Positions 22,911-32,209 of a DNA stretch of 64,000 nucleotides are shown one piece after another; position 1 is the first letter of the stretch; each line of letters starts with the position of its first letter. The stretch lies in the NCBI GenBank assembly GCA_030765065.1, contig CM060981.1:224013152-224077151 (forward strand). Direction: 5' to 3'. Under the pieces are notes generated by a model. That model ran no database searches and was not told where the DNA came from. It saw only the letters and a list, made by a program, of their open reading frames with translations. The DNA is from Deroplatys truncata (lineage: Eukaryota; Arthropoda; Insecta; Mantodea; Mantidae). The position numbers and the translations under genes were made by a program.

Positions 22911-23043
22911 CATGTTTCCAAAAATGCTTTTTTTGGATTCAGGGAGTCTCAAAACATGTATTTCCGGTGAAATCTCGGTATCGAATTTTTGGGTCGAATG
23001 CAATACTTCCCCTACTTACTATACGTAGTAGAGAAAGTAAAAA
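20432..23043 (-). repeat. Four ~650-bp HLE body units
   Basis: The unit lengths are about 670, 649, 649 and 643 bp. Each contains GTTTACCAGTTATGC, GAGACATTCCCAG, TTTTTGAGAAAATTAAAAT, TTATGCTGTTCACA, a microsatellite, CGGACATGTTTCCAAAAATG and the ACTATACGTAGTAGAGAAAG end. Units 3 and 4 share CTATGCTG instead of TTATGCTG, and units 2-4 share GGGTCGAA(T/C)GC, suggesting stepwise duplication. The ORFs of 60-101 codons are translations of the repeat. Confidence 0.9.
22862..22908. repeat. (CA)n microsatellite in body unit 4
   Basis: This is a pure CA tract of about 23 units after CTATGCTGTTCA. In the sister units the same position carries interrupted GACACA/CA tracts, so length and purity change fast between otherwise near-identical units. 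Confidence 0.95.
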
Positions 23044-23171
23044 TGTTGTATAGTTTCTTCTGCGCCTTTCTATGATAGCGGCAGACGGCAACGAGCACCG
23101 AGGACGTGGACAGGAAAAACACCGTGCAGCCGGTTCGAGTTTTTTGGCTCTCCCTGTATGTATGGTATATA

Positions 23172-23207
23172 TGAAGAAAGCTCTGTGTGTGAGTGTGCCA
23201 CATCAGA
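23172..23207 (+). mobile_element. Possible HLE 3'-end remnant
   Basis: GAAGAAAGCTC followed by GTGTGTGAGTGTGCCACATCAG resembles the HLE 3' end (GAGAAAGTCATGTGAGTGTAACACATCAGA). It is only about 36 bp and weak. Confidence 0.3.
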
Positions 23208-23787
23208 TTATTTTCCCCTGCTACAGCCGACGAAGTAACAAAAGTTCGAGTTTCAACTCAGAGACGCCGGAAGATAAGAACTCTCTTTATTGCTCCACAT
23301 ATCAATGGCAATATTTTATTTTAAAATAAGCTCTACACATTTCTTTGCAATTCTACAACACATGAAGGGAGGTAATCCTACACGGCAAAACTGTAGTAAC
23401 AGCCTACTTCCGTCAAGTGGTTTACAACCCTAAAACCAATAAAAGTAAAATTATGTGCCTATATAAACTGTAACTCTAGAAACGCAAAAGGGAAAAATAT
23501 AGGCTATACATAGATGACCAGCATCTAACGCCAACCATATGGCCATTAAGATACGTAGGACCTCGTTTCATACGGCAAGTGACTAGATTCATCTCTGTAG
23601 TGGGAGAGAATCCGTTATTCCCGGTGATGAAATCAAACGACGGGATCTGCAATTTATACAGTTACCAATGATAACAGATTAGCCTTTGGATAAAGCTTGC
23701 ATAAGAAAACCAAACTTATACTGAGATTTCGGTGGAAAGTTCAACGGTTTACCCTTTTTCTTATTTAGTTTATATTATAACGTCCCA
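23208..23787. other. No gene recognised
   Basis: This spacer lies between two oppositely oriented HLE arrays. No motif or ORF could be supported. Confidence 0.45.
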
Positions 23788-24925
23788 GTTTTACTTTCTC
23801 TACCACGTACATAGTAGGTAGGGAAGGTATTGCATTCCACCCAAAAATTCGATAACGAGATTTCTCGGAAATACATGTTTTGAGACCCCCTGAATTAAAA
23901 AAATTAGAAAAAGCTTCGTGTGTGTTTCTGTGAACAGCATAACTCAAAAACGAAAAGTTGGATAAATACCAAACTTGGTATTTAGTTTCAGTACCTTCCA
24001 AAGACGCGACGCGAAGATTTTCAAGAAACTTCCCCCACCCCAAACTACCCTTTACATGGAAGATTTTTCGAAATTTTTAGTTTTCTAAAAAATAGCTAAC
24101 GATTTTGATTAAAATACCAACATTAAAGATCCTTGCATTACAAATAAAATGTATATATTGAATTTTCTGGGAATAGCCTGTAAAGTCCACTTCATTTGGA
24201 AGAAAATTTGTATTATCTTCTATAACTGGTAAATCTTAAGCGATAGACGAAAACGTATTACACAAAAATTGTAGATCTCTTTACAACACACAATTTATTA
24301 CAAATATTTTTACTTTCTCTACTACGTATAGTAAGTAGGGGAAGTATTGTATTCCACCCAAAAATTCGATACCGAGATTTCACCGGAAATATATGTGTTG
24401 AGACCCCCTGAATACAAAAAAAAACATTTTTGGAAACATGTTCGTGTGTGTGTGTGTCTGTCTGTGAACAACATAACTCAGAAACGAACAGTCGGATAAA
24501 CACCAAACTTGGTATTTAGGTTCAGTATCTTCCAGAGATGCGACACGAAGGTTTTCAAGAAAACCCCCCCACCCCAGACTACCCTTTACATGGAACATAT
24601 TTCGAAAATTTTAATTTTCTCAAAAATGGCTCTAACGATTTTGATGAAAATATCATATGTTTAAGATAATGTCATGAGAAATGAAATGTATATCTCGAAT
24701 TTTTTGGGAATGTCTCCAAAGTATTCTTCATTGTGAACGACTTTTGTATAACTGGTAAACCGTAAGAGATAGACAGAATTTTACTACACAAAAAATGTAG
24801 ATCGCGTTAAAATACACAACTTATGTCATATACATTTCTTTTGTTGAGTGAACCGTTTTCGAGATATTGCTTGTTATTCCCTTAAATTTTCCAATACTTA
24901 TACTTTTTCTCAAATTTGTTATTCA

Positions 24926-25815
24926 TTTTACTTTTTCTACTACGTATAGTAAGTAGGGGAAGTATTGCATTCGACTCAAAAATTCGATACCGAGATTTCA
25001 CCGGAAATACATGTTTTGAGACTCCCTGAATCCAAAAAAAGCATTTTTGGAAACATGTCCGTGTGTGTGTCTGTGTGTGTGTGTGTGTGTGTCTGTGTGT
25101 GTGTGTGTGTGTGTGTGTCTGTGAACAGCATAACTCATAAACGAACAGTCGGATAAACACCAAACTTGGTATTTAGGTTCAGTATCTTCCAGAGATGCGA
25201 CACGAAGGTTTTCAAGAAAATCCCCCCACCCCAGACTACCCTTTACATGGAACATTTTTCGAAAATTTTAATTTTCTCAAAAATGGCTCTAACGATTTTG
25301 ATTAAAATATCATATGTTTAAGATATTTTTATAACAAATGTAATGTATATCTCGAATTTTCTGGGAATGTCTCCAAAAGTGTTCTTCATTCTGAACGACT
25401 TTTGCATAACTGGTAAACCATAAGAGATAGACAAAATTTTACTGAACAAAAAATGTAGATCGCGTTACAATACACAATTTATGTCATATTCATTTTTTTT
25501 GTTGAGTGAACCGTTTTCGAGATATTGCTTGTTATTCCCTTAAATTTTCCAATACTTATACTTTTTCTCAAATGCGTTATTCATTTTTTTATGTCCTGGA
25601 CATGCAAAGAGAATGGAATGCGCCACATAACAAACCAGCGCTTAAATATTTGACTATCGCTTAAAACCTACCATATTCCCCTTGCATCTACAAGAAAATT
25701 AGCAATAATATTGACATCTCGATATCTCGATTAACATGAAGCATATGGAGAATAAGCGTTTGTAAAAGTAGTTTGTACAAGAGTAGAGAAAGTCATGTGA
25801 GTGTAACACATCAGA
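24926..25815 (+). mobile_element. Complete HLE unit within the second array
   Basis: This is an uninterrupted body plus tail: TTTTACTTTTTCTACTACG at the left, the CCGTGTGTGTGTCTG tract at 25060-25121, CAAAAATGGCTCTAACG, TCTGGGAATGTCTCCAAAAG, GCATAACTGGTAAACC, and the tail AGTAGAGAAAGTCATGTGAG then TGTAACACATCAGA. It is useful as a reference unit for defining the family. Confidence 0.85.
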
Positions 25816-26367
25816 TTTTTTTTTATGTCCTGGACATGCAAAGAGAATGAAATGCGCCACATAGCAACCAGCGTTAAAATATTTGACTATCGCTTAAAAG
25901 CTACCATATTGCGCTTGCATCTACAAGAAAATTACCAATAAGATTGACATTTCGATATCTCGATTAACATGAAGCATATGGAGAATAGGCGTTTGTAAAA
26001 GTAGATTGTACAAGAGTAGAGAAAGTCATGTGAGTGTAACACATCAGATTTGTTTTTATCCTGGTAATGCAAAGAGAATGGAATACTCCACATAACAACC
26101 AGCTCTTAAACGCTTAAAGCCAATTCTCCTTGCATCTACAAGAAAATTAGCAATAAGATTAACATCTCGATATCTCGATTAACATGAAGCATATGGAGAA
26201 TAAGCGTTTGTAAAAATAGGTTGTACAAGAGTAGAGAAAGTCATGTGAGTGTAACACTTCAGATTTTTTTTTGGCATACCCATTTTTGAGATATGCGTTA
26301 TTAAAGGTTCGAATTGTTCATTACTTGGCCATTCTCTTAAGTCCTATACACATTTACTTGTTTGTTG

Positions 26368-26402
26368 CGATTGCATGGAAACAAACGGTTTCCATGCAAT
26401 CG
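26368..26402. repeat. Perfect 15-bp inverted repeat, 5-nt loop
   Basis: CGATTGCATGGAAAC and GTTTCCATGCAATCG flank AAACG. It lies in the diverged HLE tail. Old HLE copies elsewhere have only one arm (TTTCCATGCAATCGCGAGAAAC near 61970; TTTCCATGTAGCCGCGAGAAAC near 4650), so the palindrome is a local modification here. Confidence 0.9.
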
Positions 26403-26604
26403 AAGTGTGTAGCATCCAGTTCTTAAACATCTGACTATCGCTGTTCCCTTTGTATCTATAATGAAATGTGTAATGTAGTTATTTCTGTAAAGGTTATTTG
26501 GACTAAAATGTAGTAGATAAAAAAATGAGCTTTAGTAAGAATAGTTTGTATACTCCCTTAAACGACAGAGGGTAGAGAAAGTCATGTGTACGTATCACGT
26601 CAGA

Positions 26605-27850
26605 TTTTTGTCATAGCAATTATATTGCAAAAAGAGATTCTAATCTCTTATCAAGAGCAGTAACACAAAGTATAAGCATGCTGGTCTTTAAATTGATTTT
26701 ATAAGAAACAAAAATTTTCCACATTATACAGTACATAAAATGTTCCACTGATACAATTTTTAATATTCTAATTGAAACTTCTATAGGAAACCAAAATAAA
26801 GAGCTCTAAATAGCCGTTTCATTAAATATGTGAATCATTTAGAGATAGATACTATGTTAATAACAGAATATCTAACCAAAAATAGTTTTTTTTAATCAGA
26901 GCAAAAGGAATTTAAGGAACTATACAACACACATGGAAAAAGAACAGTACTTTAAGCTATTCACAGGAAAATATTGCAAAACCTTCAATAATTTTATTCA
27001 TAAGGCATTTTATGTGAAACAATGTTTGTAATAAAAACTCCTAAACTATTTGCAGCAGTAGCACAAACTTTTGTATACTTGTTAATTTTCCTAGCAAGTG
27101 GTTGAAATTTCAAAACAATGGTTTCAGAATTACGGAAATTTTAAGTTCAGCGTAAGGTTACCGTAAATTCAAATTGCAATATACTTAATTTTTTCCCTTT
27201 TCAGTAGATTGCCGAAACCGCCCCAATAGCAAAAGATTCTACCATGTATAAAGTGTGTTAATCTGAAATCATTCAACAGAATTAGAAGGCAGAAAGAAAA
27301 GGAAATGCTAGAGAACCAAGTGAGTTGAGAGATCCACGTAGAGAAAACGAAATACGGTACCTTTTCCAAGATGGACTTCTTGATACAACAGGTATCCATA
27401 CTTTAAGAGTAGTAAATGCGGATATTCCTTTGTTCAAACACGATGTAGATATGAGCATTTCTTTTACTAGAGCTATAGATGGTATAATGCCTGTAATCTA
27501 ATAAGTTTCTAATAATACCATAATTGCATTAAAATTTTAGAATATATACGTGACTAAATTTCTGCTTAAATTGGTAACAATAATAGTAATAGATATGTAA
27601 GAAACTTAGCAATGCTTAACTTGGTGGCATGGGATTGGGGAATCTTCATACTGTGATGGAGCCTCCGCCTTTGGGACCGGACGAGTTCTGCATTACCAAC
27701 CGGTGTATGATTGGAAAGGTACAGCTTGGGTAGCCGCTAGCTTCCCAACTGTCTGGAACTCTTATCGCGACGCTATTAGAAGCTTCCAAACCACCGCCGC
27801 TTACCCGCCCTGTACCGAACCTTCTCGAGGAGTCGTGTGGGTATAAAAGG
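26605..27850. other. No gene recognised, strongly AT-rich
   Basis: The largest ORF (minus, 27399-27169) is 76 codons and featureless. From about 27630 the composition becomes GC-richer, probably the start of sequence associated with the following LINE fragment. Confidence 0.45.
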
Positions 27851-28650
27851 AAGCGATTATTTACCTACCTCCGACGTAGGATAGAGTGGACGAATTCCAT
27901 CACTTATTGGGTGTTCAGTTATATAGGCGTCTAACTTTTGCGGGTCACATCACGGATCTCTCCCGTCGGGGCATGGCGGCTACGGTCTCCCTGTACCCCA
28001 TACTGGGGAATGTGATGCCGACACCGCTCAAGTTGCGCCTCTTTAGAGCACTTATAATCCCCGTCCTACTTTACGTCTGCGAGATCTGGGGCATGGCCGC
28101 AGAGTCCAGTCTGCTCCGACTGCAGCGGGTGCAGAATAGGGGCCTCCAGGCCATCTATTCTGTATGCCGCGCTTTCCCAGTGAGACTACCTCACGAAGCC
28201 TCATCTCTTCCATACGTGGAGGATGAAATTAGGCACTACGACCAGTTGCCATTCCATCGGAGTGCCCTCGTTCGGTCTCTAGGGAACTATAACCCCAGAG
28301 AACGCCGCTTCAGGCGTCACATGGCTTCCGGGCACCCCCGGTAACCAAGGAGCAACTCAAACCAGCAGCAAAAGCTGAGCTCCTTTATAGTCCTACCACG
28401 AGTTGCTTGGTAAATTCAAAATTACACCCAAACAATTTTTCGATAAAATCTTCCACCAGCGGTGCACTAGGGCCGTTGCACCCTGACCTGCAGTCGTCGA
28501 GGAGCTCATTGCTATCTCCTTTCACCCCCACAACCTCAGTCTCTACCGCCATCCTGCAAAACCTTATCCTATCTACCAGTGGTTAAACCCTAACAGGGGT
28601 AGGTACACTTACAGCACTTCCAACACTCCTACACTCAGCCTGCCAACATG
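27851..28650 (+). mobile_element. Jockey-like LINE fragment 1 (RT C-terminus plus 3' region)
   Basis: The RT C-terminal region (27866-28344) is followed by a 3' segment with GTGGTTAAACCCTAACAGGG and CTCAGCCTGCCAACATG that matches the second copy at 39401-39600 (GTGGTTAAGCCCTAATTAG, CTCAGCCCGCCAATATG). The fragment is 5'-truncated, as expected of LINE copies. No poly(A) tail was identified with certainty. Confidence 0.7.
27866..28344 (+). pseudogene. Reverse transcriptase C-terminal fragment (non-LTR)
   Basis: It begins in one frame (YLRRRIEWTN) and, after a frameshift, continues as LLGVQLYRRLTFAGHI, then RLFRALIIPVLLYVCEIWG, LQRVQNRGLQAIYSV and PHEASSLPYVEDEIRHYDQL. These are the region just after the RT palm and the conserved block near the C-terminus of insect Jockey/RTE-type RT proteins. 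The catalytic YxDD region is missing, so it is inactive. It is a close paralogue of the copy at 38555-39401, with a small deletion after DEIR relative to that copy. Confidence 0.75.
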
Positions 28651-28959
28651 CTTCGCCTTCGCAAGATGGCTGTGAGGTTGTTTCGTGCTGTCTACTAATC
28701 ACTTAGCGAGTTTGCGTGAGGTGAGAAGGCCTGTCCTGTGTTCGACATGTCAGTGAACAATAAGGAGAGAGAAAAGGCTTAATTAACTGAAGCGCTGCGT
28801 GTACGGAAACTGAAAAGGGAGGAAAGGCGAACAAAATTACAATACTGCGACGGGGGAATTTAAAAAAAACTACACTCAATGACTCATGTGTTTCTAAAGT
28901 CGATATGACCACAGAATTTAAAGGAGGCTATATAAATTAAAACAACATTCTTAAAATGA

Positions 28960-29245
28960 TACCTCTGTGGTCTGGTGGTTAGAATACTAGCTTCCAAATC
29001 CAGGGGTCCCGGGTTCGATTGCTGGCTGGAGGATGGGAATTTTTCTTTAGCCAGAACTATTCCCCATCTTTCCTAGAGCTGGAAGTATGAGTGAGAGAAT
29101 AAATGTGTGTGAAATTAATATTTAAATAGAAAACCCAAAGTAAATAATCCCAAATATTAACACCTTAGTAATATCAATGCCGATGAGCAATTGTTCCAAA
29201 CGCAAAACGCAGATATGACCTTAGAATTAGATATTACATGCGGCA
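28960..29245 (+). mobile_element. SINE family C, forward copy
   Basis: The head is CCTCTGTGGTCTGGTGGTTAG (A box) and CCCGGGTTCGATTGC (B box). The body includes GGAGGATGGGAATTTTTC, ATTCCCCATC, GGAAGTATGAGTGAGAG and ATAAATGTGTGTG, and the tail GATATGACCTTAGAATTAG ends near 29233. A separate tail-like piece (GTCGATATGACCACAGAATT) sits just upstream at 28899, suggesting an older truncated copy or a tandem pair. Confidence 0.7.
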
Positions 29246-29970
29246 TATGAATGAAAAAGAAAAATCTGAATATAGAGGGAGGTAACTGAAAAATGAAATG
29301 TCTTTTGAGGCTTAGGGACAGTTGGTAGAGATCCCAGGGTTTTTTTTTTATGTTTTTCGCAAGAAAGTCGGTTTTCTCTAGTATTACACCATATAGGACA
29401 GTGAACCTTTTACTGCTTATTAAAGAAGGTTTTCTGGTATACTACAGTAGTATAAAATTTTTTAGCTAACTTTAAATCTTTTAACTATAAAAATATACAA
29501 ATATCGTAAATAAATTCTAAAAAAATTGTACTTTCATTTATACACTTTTCTTTGAAAATAAAGATTAGAACTCCGTCAATTTTAGTACGTATTTTTATAA
29601 GTGGTTTAGGCCGGTTAACTATTTGTCTATTTGATGGACTAATTTAATTTTTAAAAAATAATCACAAGAAAATAATTTTTTGGTCCAACATTTTTATACT
29701 TATAATTTTTTTCGTGGAAACCATACATGATTAAAACCTTTAACCTACTAAATGCGGCTAAACATTCTGTACAACCACAAAAATTTCAAACTTCTAAGTT
29801 AAACAGATTTGAGAACAGTGTGCCTGCAATTTAAAAAATAAAACTTACGGGAAATGGGGAAAAAAATCAAGTTGAGCACATTGTTACATACCAAAATACT
29901 ATAACATCTCTGGAACATAAAAGCCCTTTAAAGGTCCAAATTATAACAAAAAATAATAATTATGTAGGTA
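29246..29970. other. No gene recognised
   Basis: Very AT-rich, stop-dense sequence on both strands. No repeat motif was recognised. Confidence 0.5.
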
Positions 29971-31212
29971 CACTACGTGATCAAAAGTATCCGGACACCT
30001 GGTTGAAAATGACGTACAAGTTCGTGGTGCCCTCCATCGGTAATGCTGGAAGTCAATATGGTATTGGCCCCCCTTAGCCTTGATGACAGCGTTCACTCTC
30101 GCAGGCATACTTTCAATCAGGTGCTGGAAGATTTCTTGGGGAATGACAGCCCATTCTTCACGGAGTGCGGAACTGAGGAGAGGTATCGATGTAGGTCGGT
30201 GAGGCCTGGCACGAAGTCGGCATTCCAAAACATCCCAAAGGACTCAAGTTGGATTCAAGTCAGGACTCTGTGCAGGCCAGTCCATTACAGGGATGTTATT
30301 GTCGTGTAACCACTCCGCTACAGCCCGTGCAGTATGAACAGTGCTCGATCGTGTTGAAAGATGCAATCGCCATCTCCGAATTGCTCTTCAACAGTGGGAA
30401 GCAAGAAGGTGCTTAAAATATCAATGTAGTCTGCGCTGTGATCGTACCACGCAAAACAACAAGGGGTGCAAGTCCCCTCCAGGAAAAATACGACCACACC
30501 ATAACACCATCACCTCCGAATTTCACTTTTGGCACTACACACGCTGGCAGATGACGTTCACCGGGCATTCGCCATACCCACACCCTGCCATCGGATCGCC
30601 ACATTGTGTACCGTGATTCGCCACTGCGCACAACGTTTTGCCACTGTTCAACCGTGTAATGTTGACGCTCCTTACACCAAGCGAGGCGTCGTTTGGCATT
30701 TTGCTGCGTGATGTGTGGCTTATGAGTTGCCGCTCGACCATGGAATCCAAGGTTTCTTACCTCACGCCTAACTGTCATAGTACTTGGAGTGGATCCTGAT
30801 GCAGTTTGGAATTCCTGTGTGATCGTCTGGATAGATGCCTGCATATTACTCTTTACGACGCTCTTCAAATGTCGGCGGTCTCTATCAGTCAACAGACGAG
30901 GTCGGCCTGTACTTTTTTGTGCTGTACATGTCCCTTCACGTTTCCACTTCACTATCACATCAGAAACAGTGGACCTAGGGATGTTTAGGAGTGTGGAAAT
31001 CTCGCGTACAGACTTCTGACACAAGTGACATCCAATCACCTGACCACGTTCGAAGTCCGTGAGTTCCACGGAGCGTCCCATTCTACTGTTTCACGATGTC
31101 TAATGACTACTGAGGTCGCGGATGAGTACCAGGCAATAGATGGCAGCACAATGCACCTAAGATGAAAAACGTATGTTTGTGGGGGTGTCCGGATACTTTT
31201 GATCACACAGTG
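29971..31212 (-). mobile_element. Tc1-like transposon, copy 1
   Basis: The terminal inverted repeats are CACTACGTGATCAAAAGTAT (29971) with CCGGACACC following, and the complement of GGATACTTTTGATCACACAG then TG ending at 31212. TA flanks both ends (29969-29970, 31213-31214). The element is 1242 bp, a normal size for Tc1-like elements. It holds one transposase gene on the minus strand, decayed. A second copy, interrupted by a solo LTR, lies at 53547-55887. Confidence 0.92.
30053..31081 (-). pseudogene. Tc1-like DDE transposase, inactivated
   Basis: The ATG at 31081 starts MGRSVELTDFERGQVIGCHL, an N-terminal helix-turn-helix (about residues 10-50), then a second DNA-binding half with the GRPR hook (GRPRLLTDRDRR). 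The catalytic domain follows: the first acidic position reads SGESRYTMW, where copy 2 has SDESRYTMW, so the Asp is Gly. The second Asp (QHD) is present, but a one-base deletion follows at about 30330. The Glu of the DD34E triad is lost: the expected IEHLW reads T-stop-V-LW near 30250. A further frameshift lies near the C-terminus. It therefore cannot be active. Confidence 0.88.
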
Positions 31213-32209
31213 TATGTTCCTTATGCCAGTTATAATCCATTACAACAAAAAATAAAAAATCAATTTTTTTGAACCTTAATCTCTACGAAGCCATGCAACG
31301 CTGGTTAAGCCAGGTAGTGTTTAAACAATGAGAGACAAAAATAACCAATAATATGTTCAAAGTTCCGTTTAGAATTTGTGCATCATTGTGTTGCTATCAC
31401 AGATAAGTTGCTTTATTCAGTTTACATGTTTTCCACCCTGCGCTGACGACCGCAAATGATTTGAAGGTCAAATGTGCCGGTCCTAACATCGCTGATGTAA
31501 TACCAGTCTGCTAAGAAAACTCAGGGCATATAAAATTAGCTCAAATGAATATTAACTCGGAGAGTTTATGCTACAATAATCTATACAATGAAATCGTTAA
31601 GGGAGATTATTTCGAATAGAAGGATAGAAAATAGCATCAACAATGGCTTTTTATTTCAAATTATATTATAGTTAAAGCATCTGTTTTACAGAATAATCAT
31701 TTTGTTCTTCAGTTTTACCATTAAGAGGACAGGCGTTGAACTATAACAGGGTTTCTTTAACCCTAAGAGGTTTTATTTTTAGCCGTTTTTAGCATCTCTC
31801 TACGCTCATTTATGAAAGTAATGCAGCGAGAAGGTAAAGTTTAAAGTTAATATTTCGTTCTGTGCCAAGAATATTCGTGTTGTTGGAATTCACAGAATCT
31901 TGCATGGCAGAGGACACGTAATGTGAGTCGCTGCTAATAGCTCTCTAATGAAGCCAACTATTTTGGTCTGTTTTCAGATGGCTAGCATTCACCTAATGGA
32001 ATTTCTTTGTAAGGGAAGGTCATCTAAATAGCCGCGTTAAGAGATGTTTTCGAAACTCTCAACGCCTTCTTTTCGTTTAAGGGAAGATTAAAAGCGCTAT
32101 CAACGCCAATGTTAAATCTGCCAAATTCATGGCTCATTATCTCAGAAATCATATAAGATACCAGCCGAAAATTTTTACAGGATGCAGATGTATGCCTTCT
32201 AAGTACGCT
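31213..32209. other. No gene recognised
   Basis: AT-rich spacer. The interval 32100-32210 may be the remains of the 5' part of the following transposase element, but no motif is readable. Confidence 0.4.

Larger units (their letters stand above)
19509..23043 (-). repeat. Tandem HLE array: 4 tail units plus 4 body units
   Basis: Tail units starting TCTGATGTGTTACACTCAC lie at 19509, 19740, 19970 and 20201, a spacing of 230-231 bp. The last tail runs into a body at 20432. Bodies starting TGAATAACGAATTTGAG (or TGAGTAACG) lie at 20432, 21102, 21751 and 22400, each ending with ACGTAGTAGAGAAAGTAAAA. So the two halves of one element have been amplified separately, in the same orientation. Each body has its own CA/GACACA tract of different length. 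Near-identity between units indicates recent expansion or homogenisation. Confidence 0.9.
18857..23156 (+). mobile_element. Long-TIR Tc1/mariner-like element split by HLE array
   Basis: The terminal arms are inverted copies. CAGAGAGAGCCAAAAAACTA at 18857 matches the complement of the right end at 23137-23156 (TTTTTTGGCTCTCCCTG), and similarity continues inward for about 100 bp, including GACGGCAACGAGC. TA flanks both ends (18855-18856 and 23157-23158), the target duplication of the Tc1/mariner superfamily. A second inverted segment (18971-19061 against 19417-19508) shows the left arm also contains the antisense end of the transposase gene. The HLE array at 19509-23043 interrupts the element just after TAGTTTTAAAAA. 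Confidence 0.75.
23788..26604 (+). repeat. Second HLE array, opposite orientation
   Basis: Body starts (TTTTACTTTCTCTAC-type) lie at 23788, 24297 and 24926. The first two bodies stop without a tail. The third continues through a complete tail ending CACATCAGA at 25815, followed by extra tail units ending at 26048 and 26263 (about 233 and 215 bp) and a diverged tail ending CACGTCAGA at 26604. It mirrors the 19509-23043 array: bodies then tails in element orientation. The first body (23788-24296) is more diverged than the others. Confidence 0.85.

Noticed and set aside
20823-23053. Many 60-100 codon ORFs rich in HTHTHT or VCVCVC
   Set aside because: They are translations of CA/TG microsatellites and their repeated flanks inside HLE copies. 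The same happens at 2107, 10388, 12548, 24882, 57368 and 63416.
30341-31019. Plus-strand ORFs across Tc1 copy 1
   Set aside because: They are antisense shadows of the transposase reading frame. The same holds for 53531-53886 and 55477-55692 in copy 2.
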